Shown one piece after another: positions 1 through 8,852 of a stretch of 64,000 nt of DNA; position 1 is the stretch's first letter, and every line of letters begins with the position of its first letter. The stretch is from positions 26,786 to 90,785 of the forward strand of contig NZ_JBFHFC010000009.1 in assembly GCF_041583835.1 (NCBI RefSeq), read 5' to 3'. A program made the translations under genes and the position numbers. This DNA comes from Thiomicrorhabdus sp041583835. Its GTDB lineage: Bacteria > Pseudomonadota > Gammaproteobacteria > Thiomicrospirales > Thiomicrospiraceae. Below the pieces are notes generated by a model, which saw nothing but the letters and a program-made list of their open reading frames with translations, did no database searches and was not told the origin of the DNA.

Positions 1-41
1 AAAATAAGGGGTATTTGCTTGTGAATAATAGGAAGACAAAT

Positions 42-659
42 ATGTCGACGAAAGAACATAAGAGTAAAGGTGTTGATATTCAGCGCCGGAAAATCCTAAC
101 AGGGGCGACAGGTGTTGTAGGTGCTGCGGGAGCCACTTTTCTGGCCGTTCCGTTTGTCAGCTCTTGGCAGCCAAGTGAAAAAGCAAAAGCGGCAGGTGCG
201 CCGGTGGACGTAGATGTCAGCCAGCTTCAGCCGGGTCAAATGCTTACGGTTTCATGGCGTGGAAAACCAGTATGGGTTGTTAGACGTACGGCAGATATGT
301 TGGGACGCCTTCCAGGACTGGACGCACAATTGCGTGATCCTGCGTCTCAGGAATCCATTCAACCGACTTATTGTCAGAACCCGTCACGTGCCATCAATTC
401 TGAATATTTAGTTGTCGTGGGTATCTGTACCCATTTAGGGTGCGCGCCTTTGTACCGTCCTGCAATCGGTTCTCCTGATGTCGGTGCGGATTGGCAAGGC
501 GGATTCTTCTGTCCATGTCACGGTTCACGTTTTGATTTGGCCGGACGAGTATTTCAGTCTGTTCCGGCTCCGACAAATTTAGAAATCCCGCCGCATCATT
601 ATTTATCAGAGCATCTGATTCGAATCGGTGAAGACCCACAAAAAGAAGGAGTTGCCTAA
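42..659 (+). CDS. petA: Rieske iron-sulfur subunit of cytochrome bc1 (205 aa)
   Basis: The product carries the [2Fe-2S] cluster that takes the first electron from quinol in the bc1 complex and passes it to cytochrome c1. A twin-arginine pair (residues 15-16) precedes a single membrane segment (about 18-40), as expected for a Tat-exported Rieske anchor. The two cluster-binding boxes are intact: CTHLGC (129-134) and CPCHGS (157-162). ATG at 42 is chosen because AGGAAG at 30-35 sits 6 nt upstream. In-frame TTG (15) and GTG (21) would add nine or fewer residues ahead of the Tat region. The stop overlaps the petB start (TAATG), indicating translational coupling. Confidence 0.97.
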   Translation: MSTKEHKSKGVDIQRRKILTGATGVVGAAGATFLAVPFVSSWQPSEKAKAAGAPVDVDVSQLQPGQMLTVSWRGKPVWVVRRTADMLGRLPGLDAQLRDPASQESIQPTYCQNPSRAINSEYLVVVGICTHLGCAPLYRPAIGSPDVGADWQGGFFCPCHGSRFDLAGRVFQSVPAPTNLEIPPHHYLSEHLIRIGEDPQKEGVA

Positions 660-1909
660 TGTCGAATAAACATTCCGCAGATCAGGCTCCAGAACAAAAG
701 AAAGGTTCTTTGTTAGGTTGGTTGGATCGTCGTTATCCGATCGTGAGCACCTGGAACGAGCATGTAGGTGAGTATTACGCGCCTAAGAATTTTAACTTTT
801 GGTATTTTTTCGGTTCTCTAGCGTTATTGGTATTGGTAAACCAGTTTATTACCGGTATCTGGTTAACGATGAGTTACAAGCCGAGCGCGGCCGAAGCGTT
901 TAATTCGATCGAATACATCATGCGTGATGTCGAGTGGGGGTGGCTGATTCGTTATATGCACTCTACAGGCGCGTCCGCATTCTTTATCGTGATTTATCTG
1001 CATATGTTGCGCGGGCTGCTTTACGGTTCTTATAAAGAACCTCGAGAGTTAGTCTGGCTGTTGGGTATGTTCCTGTTCCTGGTGTTGATGGCTGAGGCTT
1101 TCATGGGGTATCTGTTACCTTGGGGTCAAATGTCTTACTGGGGAGCTCAGGTTATTATCTCCTTGTTTGGCGCCATTCCGGTTGTCGGGCCTGATTTAGC
1201 TTTATGGGTTCGTGGTGATTTCGTAATTTCCGATGCGACCTTGAACCGATTCTTTGCTTTGCATGTTATTGCTTTGCCTTTGGTCTTATTGATTCTGGTG
1301 TTTATGCATATCGTAGCGTTGCATAAAGTCGGTTCCAATAACCCGGACGGTGTTGAAATCAAGAAGTATAAGAATGAAGCCGGTCTGCCGATCGACGGAA
1401 TTCCGTTCCACCCTTATTACTCGGTAAAAGATTCTATGGGTGCGGTTTTCTTCATGGTGCTGTTTGCTTTTGTGGTGTTCTACTGGCCTGAAGGTGGCGG
1501 ATACTTCATTGAACCGCCTAACTTTGAACCGGCAGATCCATTGAAGACACCGGCACATATCGCTCCGGTTTGGTATTTCACGCCTTTCTATGCGATCTTG
1601 CGTGCCGTACCGGATAAGTTCCTGGGGGTTGTTGCAATGGGTGGTGCGATCGCCGTGTTGTTTGCAATGCCGTGGCTGGATCGTTGTAAGGTTAAATCGA
1701 TCCGTTACCGTGGTACTTCTTACAAGGTGTTATTGACTATCTTCGTCGTGAGTTTTGTTGTTCTGGGTTACTTGGGAACTCAGCCGGCAACACCTGAATT
1801 AACGAAGGCGGCTCAGATTTTCACTGCGTTGTATTTTGCTTTCTTCTTCCTGCTGCCGTTTACCTCGGTGAATGAGAAGACCAAGCCAGTACCGGAGAGG
1901 GTTCAATAA
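659..1909 (+). CDS. petB: Cytochrome b subunit of cytochrome bc1 (416 aa)
   Basis: This is the membrane core of the bc1 complex that binds hemes bL and bH and both quinone sites. Multiple transmembrane segments run through the whole length. Candidate heme ligands are H101/H115 and H202/H217. The second pair has 14 residues between the histidines, one more than the usual 13 in bc1-type proteins. The Qo motif reads PVWY (303-306) instead of the textbook PEWY; I recall this variant from beta/gamma-proteobacterial cytochromes b. It lies between petA and petC with one-base ATG overlaps on both sides, so the three subunits are probably translated together. Confidence 0.98.
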   Translation: MSNKHSADQAPEQKKGSLLGWLDRRYPIVSTWNEHVGEYYAPKNFNFWYFFGSLALLVLVNQFITGIWLTMSYKPSAAEAFNSIEYIMRDVEWGWLIRYMHSTGASAFFIVIYLHMLRGLLYGSYKEPRELVWLLGMFLFLVLMAEAFMGYLLPWGQMSYWGAQVIISLFGAIPVVGPDLALWVRGDFVISDATLNRFFALHVIALPLVLLILVFMHIVALHKVGSNNPDGVEIKKYKNEAGLPIDGIPFHPYYSVKDSMGAVFFMVLFAFVVFYWPEGGGYFIEPPNFEPADPLKTPAHIAPVWYFTPFYAILRAVPDKFLGVVAMGGAIAVLFAMPWLDRCKVKSIRYRGTSYKVLLTIFVVSFVVLGYLGTQPATPELTKAAQIFTALYFAFFFLLPFTSVNEKTKPVPERVQ

Positions 1910-2565
1910 TGAAAAAACTTGTATGGATTTTTAGTTTATTCTTGGCACTTCCGGTAGTTGCTCATGCAGCCGGAGGTCCTTCAATTGAATTGGAACCTGC
2001 CGAGAACAATCTTCGCGATCAGGACTCCTTAAAGCGCGGTGCGATCTTGTTTTCAAACTATTGCATGGCTTGCCACTCATTGAAGTATATGCGTTATAAC
2101 CGTATTGCCAGAGATGTGGGCTGGAGTAACGATGAGATCATCGATAAGATGGCCTACAACCTGAATAATGTGGTGGATAATGTTGAAACTCGCATGTTGC
2201 CGGGCGTTGCTATGGAAGTCTTGGGCGTAGAACCGCCTGATCTGTCTTTAATGGCACGTTTGCGCGGTACGGATTACATTTATACGTTCCTTCGCGGTTA
2301 TTACCAGGACGAGCAGGGCAAGTGGGATAACCATGCTTTAGCAGGCACCTCAATGCCTAACGTTCTGGAAGGTATTCAGCGTCATGCATCCTCAGAAGAT
2401 TATGCGCAGGCTGCTCGTGATATCGCCAACTTTATGGAATACGTCGGTGAGCCGGCTAAGTTGCAACGCACCGACTTGGGTTGGAAAGTAATTGCATTCT
2501 TGTTGGTGTTGTTACTATTGACTTACATACTGAAAAAAGAGTACTGGAGAGATATTAAGCATTAA
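1909..2565 (+). CDS. petC: Cytochrome c1 (218 aa)
   Basis: This is the periplasmic heme-c subunit that accepts electrons from the Rieske centre and donates to soluble cytochrome c. A signal peptide (about 1-20) precedes one CxxCH heme site, CMACH at 52-56. A downstream AGTSMPN segment is a plausible source of the axial methionine. A single C-terminal membrane anchor (about 195-212) is followed by basic residues. It starts at the last base of the petB stop and ends just before a strong terminator, so petABC is a self-contained operon whose promoter probably lies upstream of this window. Confidence 0.97.
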   Translation: MKKLVWIFSLFLALPVVAHAAGGPSIELEPAENNLRDQDSLKRGAILFSNYCMACHSLKYMRYNRIARDVGWSNDEIIDKMAYNLNNVVDNVETRMLPGVAMEVLGVEPPDLSLMARLRGTDYIYTFLRGYYQDEQGKWDNHALAGTSMPNVLEGIQRHASSEDYAQAARDIANFMEYVGEPAKLQRTDLGWKVIAFLLVLLLLTYILKKEYWRDIKH

Positions 2566-2584
2566 GCTTGTTCACTAGTCCGAT

Positions 2585-2608
2585 AAACCCGCTTTAAGCG
2601 GGTTTTTT
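2585..2608 (+). terminator. Rho-independent terminator of petABC
   Basis: AAACCCGC and GCGGGTTT form an 8-bp stem with a TTTAA loop, followed by a run of T. It lies 20 nt after the petC stop and separates the bc1 operon from radA. Confidence 0.9.
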
Positions 2609-2658
2609 CGTTTAGAGCAGAGTAAAATGCTTAAAAGGAAGTTTGAGGAAGGATGTAA

Positions 2659-4023
2659 ATGGCGAAACCAAAGAATGCGTATGTATGTACCGATTGCGGT
2701 GCTGAACATAGTCAATGGCAGGGGCAGTGTATGGCCTGTAAGGCTTGGAATACGCTAAAAGAAATCAAGTTAAGTAGCGCTAAAAGTAAGGTTGCCAAAG
2801 CCGTTTCAGGCTATGCGGGTACGACAGAGAATCAGGTCAAAGCCGTTCATGAAGTTAATTTGGCGGAAGTTCCGAGAATTGCATCCGGTATGTCCGAGCT
2901 GGATCGGGTTTTGGGCGGCGGTATCGTTCCGGGTTCTGTCGTGCTTATTGGTGGCGATCCAGGTGTCGGTAAGTCCTCGATCCTGCTGCAGGTCATGTGT
3001 GCTCTCAGCTTAGAGCATAAAGTCCTTTATGTGACCGGTGAGGAGTCGTTACAACAGGTCGCGATGCGTGCTAAACGTATGCAGTTGCCGGATGAAAACT
3101 TACGTTTACTGACTGAAACCGATGTCGAGTCCATCGCGCATTCGGCGCATGAGGAACAGCCTAAGGTAATGGTGGTCGATTCGATTCAGACCATGCAGCT
3201 GGCCGAAATCGGCAGTGCTGCAGGCGGAGTTTCTCAGGTAAGGGAAACGGCGGCCTTTCTGACGCGTTACGCAAAACAGAATAATGTCGCCATCTTTCTA
3301 GTCGGCCATGTCACCAAGTCAGGTGAAGTCGCCGGTCCGCGCGTATTGGAACATATTGTCGATACCGTCGTCTTTTTAGAGGGGCAGTCGGATAGCCGCT
3401 TTAGAACGTTGCGGGCGATTAAAAACCGTTTTGGTGCCGTAAATGAGTTAGGCGTGTTCGCGATGACGGACAAGGGCATGAAGCAGGTCAAAAATCCTTC
3501 CGCCATTTTTCTATCCCGTGGAGAGGAACCGGCTCCCGGTTCGGTGGTAATGGTCGTATGGGAAGGGTCCCGACCGTTGTTGGTTGAAATACAGGCTTTA
3601 GTGGATGAGTCGCCATACGGTTCGCCGCGCAGAGTGACCGTGGGAGTGGATCAGAATCGTATTGCCATGTTGTTAGCGGTGATGCATCGTCATGGTGGTA
3701 TTCAGGCGGGCGATCAAGACGTTTACGTGAATGTGGTCGGCGGCGTTAAAGTCAGTGAGACCTGTGCGGACCTGGCGTTATTGTGCGCCATTCTTTCGAG
3801 TATGCAGAATCGGGCGTTGGCCCAGGATTTAATTATATTCGGCGAAGTCGGATTGGCGGGGGAGATTCGGCCGGTTCCAAGCGGACAAGAGCGTATTATC
3901 GAAGCCGCTAAGCACGGTTTTAAACGTGCGATCGTGCCGATTGGAAATGTGCCTAAAAACGGGATCCCGGGAATGGAAATCTGCGGAGTTAAAAGTTTGC
4001 AGGGCGCCTTGGATATCTTATAA
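2659..4023 (+). CDS. radA: DNA repair/recombination protein RadA (454 aa)
   Basis: RadA is a RecA-like ATPase that promotes branch migration of recombination intermediates. All family parts are visible: an N-terminal C4 zinc finger (C10, C13, C24, C27), a Walker A GGDPGVGKSS at about 97-106, a Walker B-like VMVVDS, the RadA-specific KNRFG near residue 255, and a C-terminal Lon-protease-like domain. The length matches the usual 450-460 aa. A weak ribosome binding site (GAGGAAGG) lies before the ATG. It stands alone between the petABC terminator and the FadL gene. Confidence 0.97.
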   Translation: MAKPKNAYVCTDCGAEHSQWQGQCMACKAWNTLKEIKLSSAKSKVAKAVSGYAGTTENQVKAVHEVNLAEVPRIASGMSELDRVLGGGIVPGSVVLIGGDPGVGKSSILLQVMCALSLEHKVLYVTGEESLQQVAMRAKRMQLPDENLRLLTETDVESIAHSAHEEQPKVMVVDSIQTMQLAEIGSAAGGVSQVRETAAFLTRYAKQNNVAIFLVGHVTKSGEVAGPRVLEHIVDTVVFLEGQSDSRFRTLRAIKNRFGAVNELGVFAMTDKGMKQVKNPSAIFLSRGEEPAPGSVVMVVWEGSRPLLVEIQALVDESPYGSPRRVTVGVDQNRIAMLLAVMHRHGGIQAGDQDVYVNVVGGVKVSETCADLALLCAILSSMQNRALAQDLIIFGEVGLAGEIRPVPSGQERIIEAAKHGFKRAIVPIGNVPKNGIPGMEICGVKSLQGALDIL

Positions 4024-4205
4024 GTCATCTTCTCTAAAAGGTTTGCTGGTTTAAGTTGATTGGTTATTTAACCTGGCTTTCTGTGGCAGACCATTTCTTT
4101 ATGTTAGGCTATTGACTACTTTTATTGGCCCTATGGGAGAATCAATCATCTAATTTTTTTTGGGTGATAGAATTACTTAAATTCGATTTTTCTTTTGGAG
4201 CATAT

Positions 4206-5507
4206 ATGAAGCATTTCAAATTGTCGTCTGCGATAGCACTGACTGTTTTAACGCCCGGGTTCGCTTTGGGGTCAGGGTTTGCTTTGATTGAGCAGAGCGC
4301 AAGCGGACAAGGTTTGTCTTATGCCGGTGCGGCTGCAAATGTCGAAGATGCCAGTGTTATGTGGTTTAACCCTGCCGGTTTGACAGAGATTAAGGGCCGT
4401 CAATTCATTGCGGGTACACATGTGATTATGCCTAAAACCGTGTTTTCAAATAACGGTTCTTATGCTTTTGTAGAGGGTAACTTGATTTCCGGTAACGGCG
4501 ATAACGGGGCGACCGTTGGTTTGGTTCCGAACTTGTACTGGAGCGATACTGTTGGAGATTATCAGGTCGGGCTGGGGATTAATGTGCCGTTTGGCCAGCA
4601 CGTCTCTTATGATTCGGATTGGGTCGGGCGTTACCATGCGACCGAAACGGATTTGAAGACCATCAATATCAATCCAAGCATTGCAAGAAAAGTGAATGAG
4701 CATTTGTCGCTTGGATTTGGGCTTAATGCCCAATATCTGGACGTGATACTTGAGCAGAAAATGAATCAGTCCGCTTTGGGTGATAGCGACGCCAATGCAA
4801 AGGTGACCGGTACGAACTGGGCGTATGGATATAACTTGGGCTTGCTCTATAAGCCTAATGATACGACCCGCTTGGGGCTTTCTTATCGTTCTGCACTGAC
4901 GCATAAAGTGAAAGGGCGCGTAGATTACAGCAACGTCAATGAAACTGTACCGCTCCCACTTGCCGGTTCACCGACGTTAGCGAATATATTCTATGATGCT
5001 TCAGCTTCGGCGACGGTAAACCTGCCGGCCAGTGCGAGTTTTGCAATCGATCATCAAGCCAGTGAACGCCTACATTTACTGGCAAGTACGACTTGGACGG
5101 GTTGGAGTGAATATGATGAATTGGTGGTCGAGTTTGATAATGGCGCGCCGGATTCCGAAACGAATCAGAATTTTAAAGACAGTTGGCGCTTTGCATTAGG
5201 CGGATATTATCAATTAAACAACCGATGGAAGGTGCGAACCGGTGTGGCGCTTGATAAGACGCCGGTTCCAGATAAATACAGTCGTTCTCCGAGAACGCCC
5301 GACAGTGATCGTACCTGGGTGTCATTGGGGGGTAATTACCGTTTTAGTGATCAGGTGTCTGTGGATATGGGATACAGTCATCTGTTCGGCGACAAAGGCG
5401 ACGTTGAATATTCGACGGGTTCCGCGCCTTTAGGGCCGAATGTTCTTAAAGGATCATACGATACGTCGGTTGATATTTTTAGTGCCCAGGTCGTATGGAA
5501 GTACTGA
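4206..5507 (+). CDS. FadL/TodX family outer-membrane transport protein (433 aa)
   Basis: This is a beta-barrel outer-membrane channel of the OMPP1/FadL/TodX family, which transports hydrophobic molecules such as long-chain fatty acids or aromatics. After a signal peptide (about 1-24), the protein shows the family N-terminal plug with EQSASGQG and the conserved WFNPAG box. It ends in an aromatic residue (WKY), typical for barrel insertion. ATG 4206 is preceded by TTGGAG at 4195-4200. An upstream in-frame ATG at 4125 would put 27 odd residues before the signal peptide and is rejected. The real substrate in this organism is unknown, so no symbol is given. Confidence 0.9.
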   Translation: MKHFKLSSAIALTVLTPGFALGSGFALIEQSASGQGLSYAGAAANVEDASVMWFNPAGLTEIKGRQFIAGTHVIMPKTVFSNNGSYAFVEGNLISGNGDNGATVGLVPNLYWSDTVGDYQVGLGINVPFGQHVSYDSDWVGRYHATETDLKTININPSIARKVNEHLSLGFGLNAQYLDVILEQKMNQSALGDSDANAKVTGTNWAYGYNLGLLYKPNDTTRLGLSYRSALTHKVKGRVDYSNVNETVPLPLAGSPTLANIFYDASASATVNLPASASFAIDHQASERLHLLASTTWTGWSEYDELVVEFDNGAPDSETNQNFKDSWRFALGGYYQLNNRWKVRTGVALDKTPVPDKYSRSPRTPDSDRTWVSLGGNYRFSDQVSVDMGYSHLFGDKGDVEYSTGSAPLGPNVLKGSYDTSVDIFSAQVVWKY

Positions 5508-5577
5508 TTTAATCGCTGATTCAATCGCGTTATGAAAACGTTATCGGCGGATGTGTGAGTCTTGAGAATCGTTTGGT

Positions 5578-5603
5578 AGCCGGGAGGTGTCACTTCCCGG
5601 GCT
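5578..5603. terminator. Inverted repeat between convergent fadL-like and suhB-like genes
   Basis: AGCC-GGGAG and CTTCCC-GGGCT can pair with one bulged G around a short loop. It lies between two convergent genes, which suggests transcription termination, but the T tract on either strand is weak. Confidence 0.4.
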
Positions 5604-5612
5604 TGAAGTTTA

Positions 5613-6425
5613 TTATTTTGATGCGGACTGCAGATGGGTTTGCCATTCTGCAAACAGTTCCGGCGTCGTCGCTGCGAGAGCGGAGCGCTTAATCACTTTA
5701 GGAACGACTACGACTTCACCGTCCAAAGTACTGCTTTTCCCGCCGGCTTCTTCGAGAATTAACCAACCGGCGGCATAATCCCAAATGTTTTGTGCGCCAT
5801 GTAGGTAGATCTGACCGCGCCCGGCCGCTATCCAGCACCAATCCAATGCAACCGAACCGAAACTGCGCTGAGAGGAGTAAGGCGGAAATTGTGCCAAATT
5901 AGTCGATAAGGGTGCTTTGAGACGTTTGAAGTCAACGATACCGCTACACTGTTTTAAAGCGGTTTTAGCCGTATCGGCTTTGAGTTTTTGGTCGTTAAGT
6001 TCGGCGCCGAATCCTTTACGTGCAGCGAACATTTCGTTTCGACTCGGATCGTAAACCATCCCGGCAACGAGTTCGCCTTGAATGATTAACGCTAATGAAA
6101 CAGAGTAGAATGGAATGCCGCAGGCGAAATTACTGGTGCCGTCAACCGGATCCAGAATCCAGCAGCCTTGCTCGCTTTCCATGGCTGCTTGCTGTTCCTC
6201 CAGTGAAGATTCTTCACCTAAGAAAGCAAATTGCGGCCAGTTCTGCATTAGAAATTCGGCGGTTTTAATTTGCATCTGTGTGTCGGCTTCGGTTAATAAG
6301 GAGCCGTCATCTTTGGTCTGTGCCGAGACTTTTTCAAAGCGTGATAATACTTCCTGTTTTGCCAGGTCGATGATGCCTTGTTTAAGTTGATTCCAAGTCG
6401 TCGTCTGTTCAAAAGGGTGGGGCAT
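5613..6425 (-). CDS. suhB: Inositol monophosphatase family protein (SuhB-like, 270 aa)
   Basis: This is a Mg2+-dependent phosphatase of the inositol monophosphatase superfamily. The metal-binding signature is present: EE in GEESS, then LDPVDGTSNF (D-P-x-D-G-T), and the C-terminal WDYAAGWLILEEAGG box. E. coli SuhB of similar length acts on inositol-1-phosphate and also in rRNA transcription. Substrate choice cannot be read from sequence, and a CysQ-type role remains possible. Only 12 nt separate it from the CorB-like gene upstream, so it is probably the last gene of a ypjD-corB-suhB transcript. Confidence 0.85.
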   Translation of the reverse strand: MPHPFEQTTTWNQLKQGIIDLAKQEVLSRFEKVSAQTKDDGSLLTEADTQMQIKTAEFLMQNWPQFAFLGEESSLEEQQAAMESEQGCWILDPVDGTSNFACGIPFYSVSLALIIQGELVAGMVYDPSRNEMFAARKGFGAELNDQKLKADTAKTALKQCSGIVDFKRLKAPLSTNLAQFPPYSSQRSFGSVALDWCWIAAGRGQIYLHGAQNIWDYAAGWLILEEAGGKSSTLDGEVVVVPKVIKRSALAATTPELFAEWQTHLQSASK

Positions 6426-6437
6426 GGTTACGCTCGC

Positions 6438-7706
6438 TTAGTTTCGGGAAAGATCAATCAACTTAACTTGTTCGATGGCGTTGGAAGAAGTTTCCAATAC
6501 TTCCAGAACATAGTCGTCGATGCGAATACACGTGCCCACCTCCGGCAAGGATTCAAGTTCTTCCTGAATCAGTCCGTTTAAGGTTTTAGGGCCGTCCGTA
6601 GGTAGGGTGAAGTTGTATTGCTTATTCAGGTCTCGTACGAATTCACCGGCGTCAAACGACCAGGAGCCGTCTTCGTTTACAGCAATCATCTCTGGTTGCT
6701 TAGACTTGGCATCGGTCGACAGCTTCCCTACAATCTCTTCAAGCAAGTCTTCCATGGTTAATAGACCTTGGATATCTCCGTACTCATCGACGATCAGGGC
6801 CATTCTACGTTTGTTAAGGTTGAATTTACCTAGCTGAATATTGAGCGACGTAGTTTCCGGAACAAAATACGCCGGTCTCGTCAGTTTAACCAGGTCCTTA
6901 AGGGTAACGTCGTTGCGCATCAAGGTCGGAAGCGCTCTGCGCAAATTCAAGATGCCGATGAGGTCGTCATCGATAGTTCCTCGGTATAGGGGAATACGAG
7001 TGTAAGGCGATTTTTGGATCGCTTTCAAGATAGCTTCGATCGGTTGGTCGATGTTGACACCGTAGACTTCCTGTTTCGGGATCATGACGTCTTCTACGGT
7101 GACGCTTTCCAGTTGGAGAATGCTCGTCAACATGGAGCGATACTCTCCCGGCAATTGACCGGTCGCGTCATCGATTAAGGTTTGCAGCTCTTCTTGACTT
7201 AATTCGTGATGATCGCTTTCTTTAAGCTTAATGCGGAACATTTTCAGGAAGCCGTTAGCGAAGAAGTTGACGAACCAAACGATCGGAGACAACAGCTTTA
7301 ATAACGGTTCCAGGAAATAAGCAGCCGGATAAGCAATTTTTTCAGGGTAAATAGCCGCAAGGGTTTTCGGTGCGACTTCTGCAAAGATCAAAATGACCAG
7401 GGTAAGCAGTCCCGCTGCCAAAGCGATACCGGCTTCACCTAATAGGCGCATGGCGATAATGGTCGCGATAGACGAGGCGAAGATATTGACGAAATTGTTG
7501 CCCAGCAGAATCACACCTAAGAGGCGGTCCGGAGATTTGAGTAATCTTTGCGCTTTAATGGCGGATTTGTTTCCGGATTTTGCTTGGTGTTTCAGTCGGT
7601 ACTTGTTAAGTGCCATCATGCCCGTTTCAGAACTTGAAAACAAAGCGGACAAAATGATGAGTAGCAATAATATGCCAAACAGTATAGGAAGTTCTAGGGA
7701 GTTCAA
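6438..7706 (-). CDS. yfjD: CorB/YfjD-type DUF21-CBS-CorC_HlyC membrane protein (422 aa)
   Basis: N-terminal DUF21 (CNNM-like) membrane segments (about 5-150) are followed by a CBS-domain pair (about 195-330, with MIPKQEVYGV and a second repeat) and a C-terminal CorC_HlyC domain. Relatives are implicated in Mg2+/Co2+ efflux or resistance. In E. coli, yfjD lies beside ypjD and ffh, the same neighbourhood as here. The start is TTG: the frame is open only three codons upstream and the first ATG would remove the first membrane helix. No clear Shine-Dalgarno is seen. Confidence 0.9.
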   Translation of the reverse strand: MNSLELPILFGILLLLIILSALFSSSETGMMALNKYRLKHQAKSGNKSAIKAQRLLKSPDRLLGVILLGNNFVNIFASSIATIIAMRLLGEAGIALAAGLLTLVILIFAEVAPKTLAAIYPEKIAYPAAYFLEPLLKLLSPIVWFVNFFANGFLKMFRIKLKESDHHELSQEELQTLIDDATGQLPGEYRSMLTSILQLESVTVEDVMIPKQEVYGVNIDQPIEAILKAIQKSPYTRIPLYRGTIDDDLIGILNLRRALPTLMRNDVTLKDLVKLTRPAYFVPETTSLNIQLGKFNLNKRRMALIVDEYGDIQGLLTMEDLLEEIVGKLSTDAKSKQPEMIAVNEDGSWSFDAGEFVRDLNKQYNFTLPTDGPKTLNGLIQEELESLPEVGTCIRIDDYVLEVLETSSNAIEQVKLIDLSRN

Positions 7707-7844
7707 TGGGGTTCAATTAGTTATGGATTGGATGAGAATTATAACTATTAATACGCTCATAAAAAAGCGTTAATCGCAAATTTGTCGGGTAAGAGAGTTA
7801 AGAAAATTGATTCTAACCCTCTATTTTTAAATGGATTCTCGGAT

Positions 7845-8636
7845 TTATCGAGTCATTTGATATAGGATCAGTTCGGTTCCGATATAACTGAGGATCAGAA
7901 AGATATAGGCCCAAATACTGTATTTGGCCGCTTTTTGTCCACGCCATCCTCGTTGGAAATGGCCAATTAAAAACGTACCGTAAACCAGCCAGGCGATGAT
8001 GGCGAAAAAGGTTTTGTGGATAAGGTGCTGGGCAAACATATCTTCAATGAAGAAGACACCGCTCAATAAAGCGAAACTCAGGAAGACAAAACCGATGATG
8101 ATCAACTGTATGAGTGTTTTTTCCATCGTCTGTAGAGGTGGCAGGGCATTTAACAGAGTGGACAGTTGTTTTTTACGGAAACGGCGTTCTTGTATGCTGT
8201 AGAGAATGGCTTGCGCCGTGGCCAGTCCCATAATGCTGTAAGCCGAAATCGAAATCAATACGTGGCTACCGAGTTGGTAAGGTAGCGGGTGCATTTCATG
8301 CAAACCGAATGGTAATAAAGTCGTTAAAGCGGCTAATGGGAAAATAAAGATTCCGAGGGTTTCAGTCTGTTTGTTGATGTTGGTTACAAGCAGAATCGAG
8401 CTGCCTAGCCAGGCAATTAATGAAAGACCGTTGCCGAATCCAAATTGAATTTGGGTGCCGTCAATTAGGGTTGCGCTGAGTGCTATGGCATGCAGCAACA
8501 CGGCCAAAGTGGCAATGCCGAGAATTTTTTTTCTAAGTGGATGCAATGTGTGTGGTTGAATTTTTTGCCAAAGCAGAAAGCTGACGTAGAGATAAAGTAG
8601 ACTCGCAACCAGTGCGCTGAAGCCGCTTAGAATCAT
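7845..8636 (-). CDS. ypjD: YpjD-type cytochrome c assembly-like inner membrane protein (263 aa)
   Basis: About eight hydrophobic segments span the whole length, in the CcmC/CcsA-like (cytochrome c assembly) fold. The position identifies it as the YpjD type: next to a YfjD-type gene and divergent from ffh, as in enteric bacteria. Several His residues in loops could be heme or metal ligands but cannot be assigned. The precise function is not established. AAGG lies 10 nt upstream of the ATG. It likely leads the ypjD-yfjD-suhB transcript. Confidence 0.85.
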   Translation of the reverse strand: MILSGFSALVASLLYLYVSFLLWQKIQPHTLHPLRKKILGIATLAVLLHAIALSATLIDGTQIQFGFGNGLSLIAWLGSSILLVTNINKQTETLGIFIFPLAALTTLLPFGLHEMHPLPYQLGSHVLISISAYSIMGLATAQAILYSIQERRFRKKQLSTLLNALPPLQTMEKTLIQLIIIGFVFLSFALLSGVFFIEDMFAQHLIHKTFFAIIAWLVYGTFLIGHFQRGWRGQKAAKYSIWAYIFLILSYIGTELILYQMTR

Positions 8637-8852
8637 GTAATTGCAACCTTAATAATGAGTTGGTTTGTTTTGAGCCGATTCCGAATCCACATTTGTGGTC
8701 TTGCGGAGATTGTATGCTCAACTATTGAACGCAATATTCGTTATAATAGCGGAATTAAAGTTTGAATAGAAGACTGTACCGTTTTCCGGTTGAGGATTCA
8801 GTCAGAATCCGCGACGCTTTCGGCGGCTGTCTATGTAGGAGTATCAACAGGC

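Noticed and set aside
4112..4140. TTGACT as -35 of a promoter for the FadL-like gene
   Set aside because: No acceptable -10 lies 16-18 bp downstream.
4125..4205. Longer N-terminus of the FadL-like protein
   Set aside because: The extra 27 residues precede a perfect signal peptide and there is no ribosome binding site before the earlier ATG.
8725..8747. TTGAAC plus TATAAT as a complete ffh promoter
   Set aside because: The spacer is 11 bp, too short for sigma-70. Only the TATAAT is kept as a candidate -10.
8790..8852. Extended N-terminus of Ffh
   Set aside because: The canonical MFDNLSERL start at 8853 has its own AGGAG; the extension has no family counterpart.
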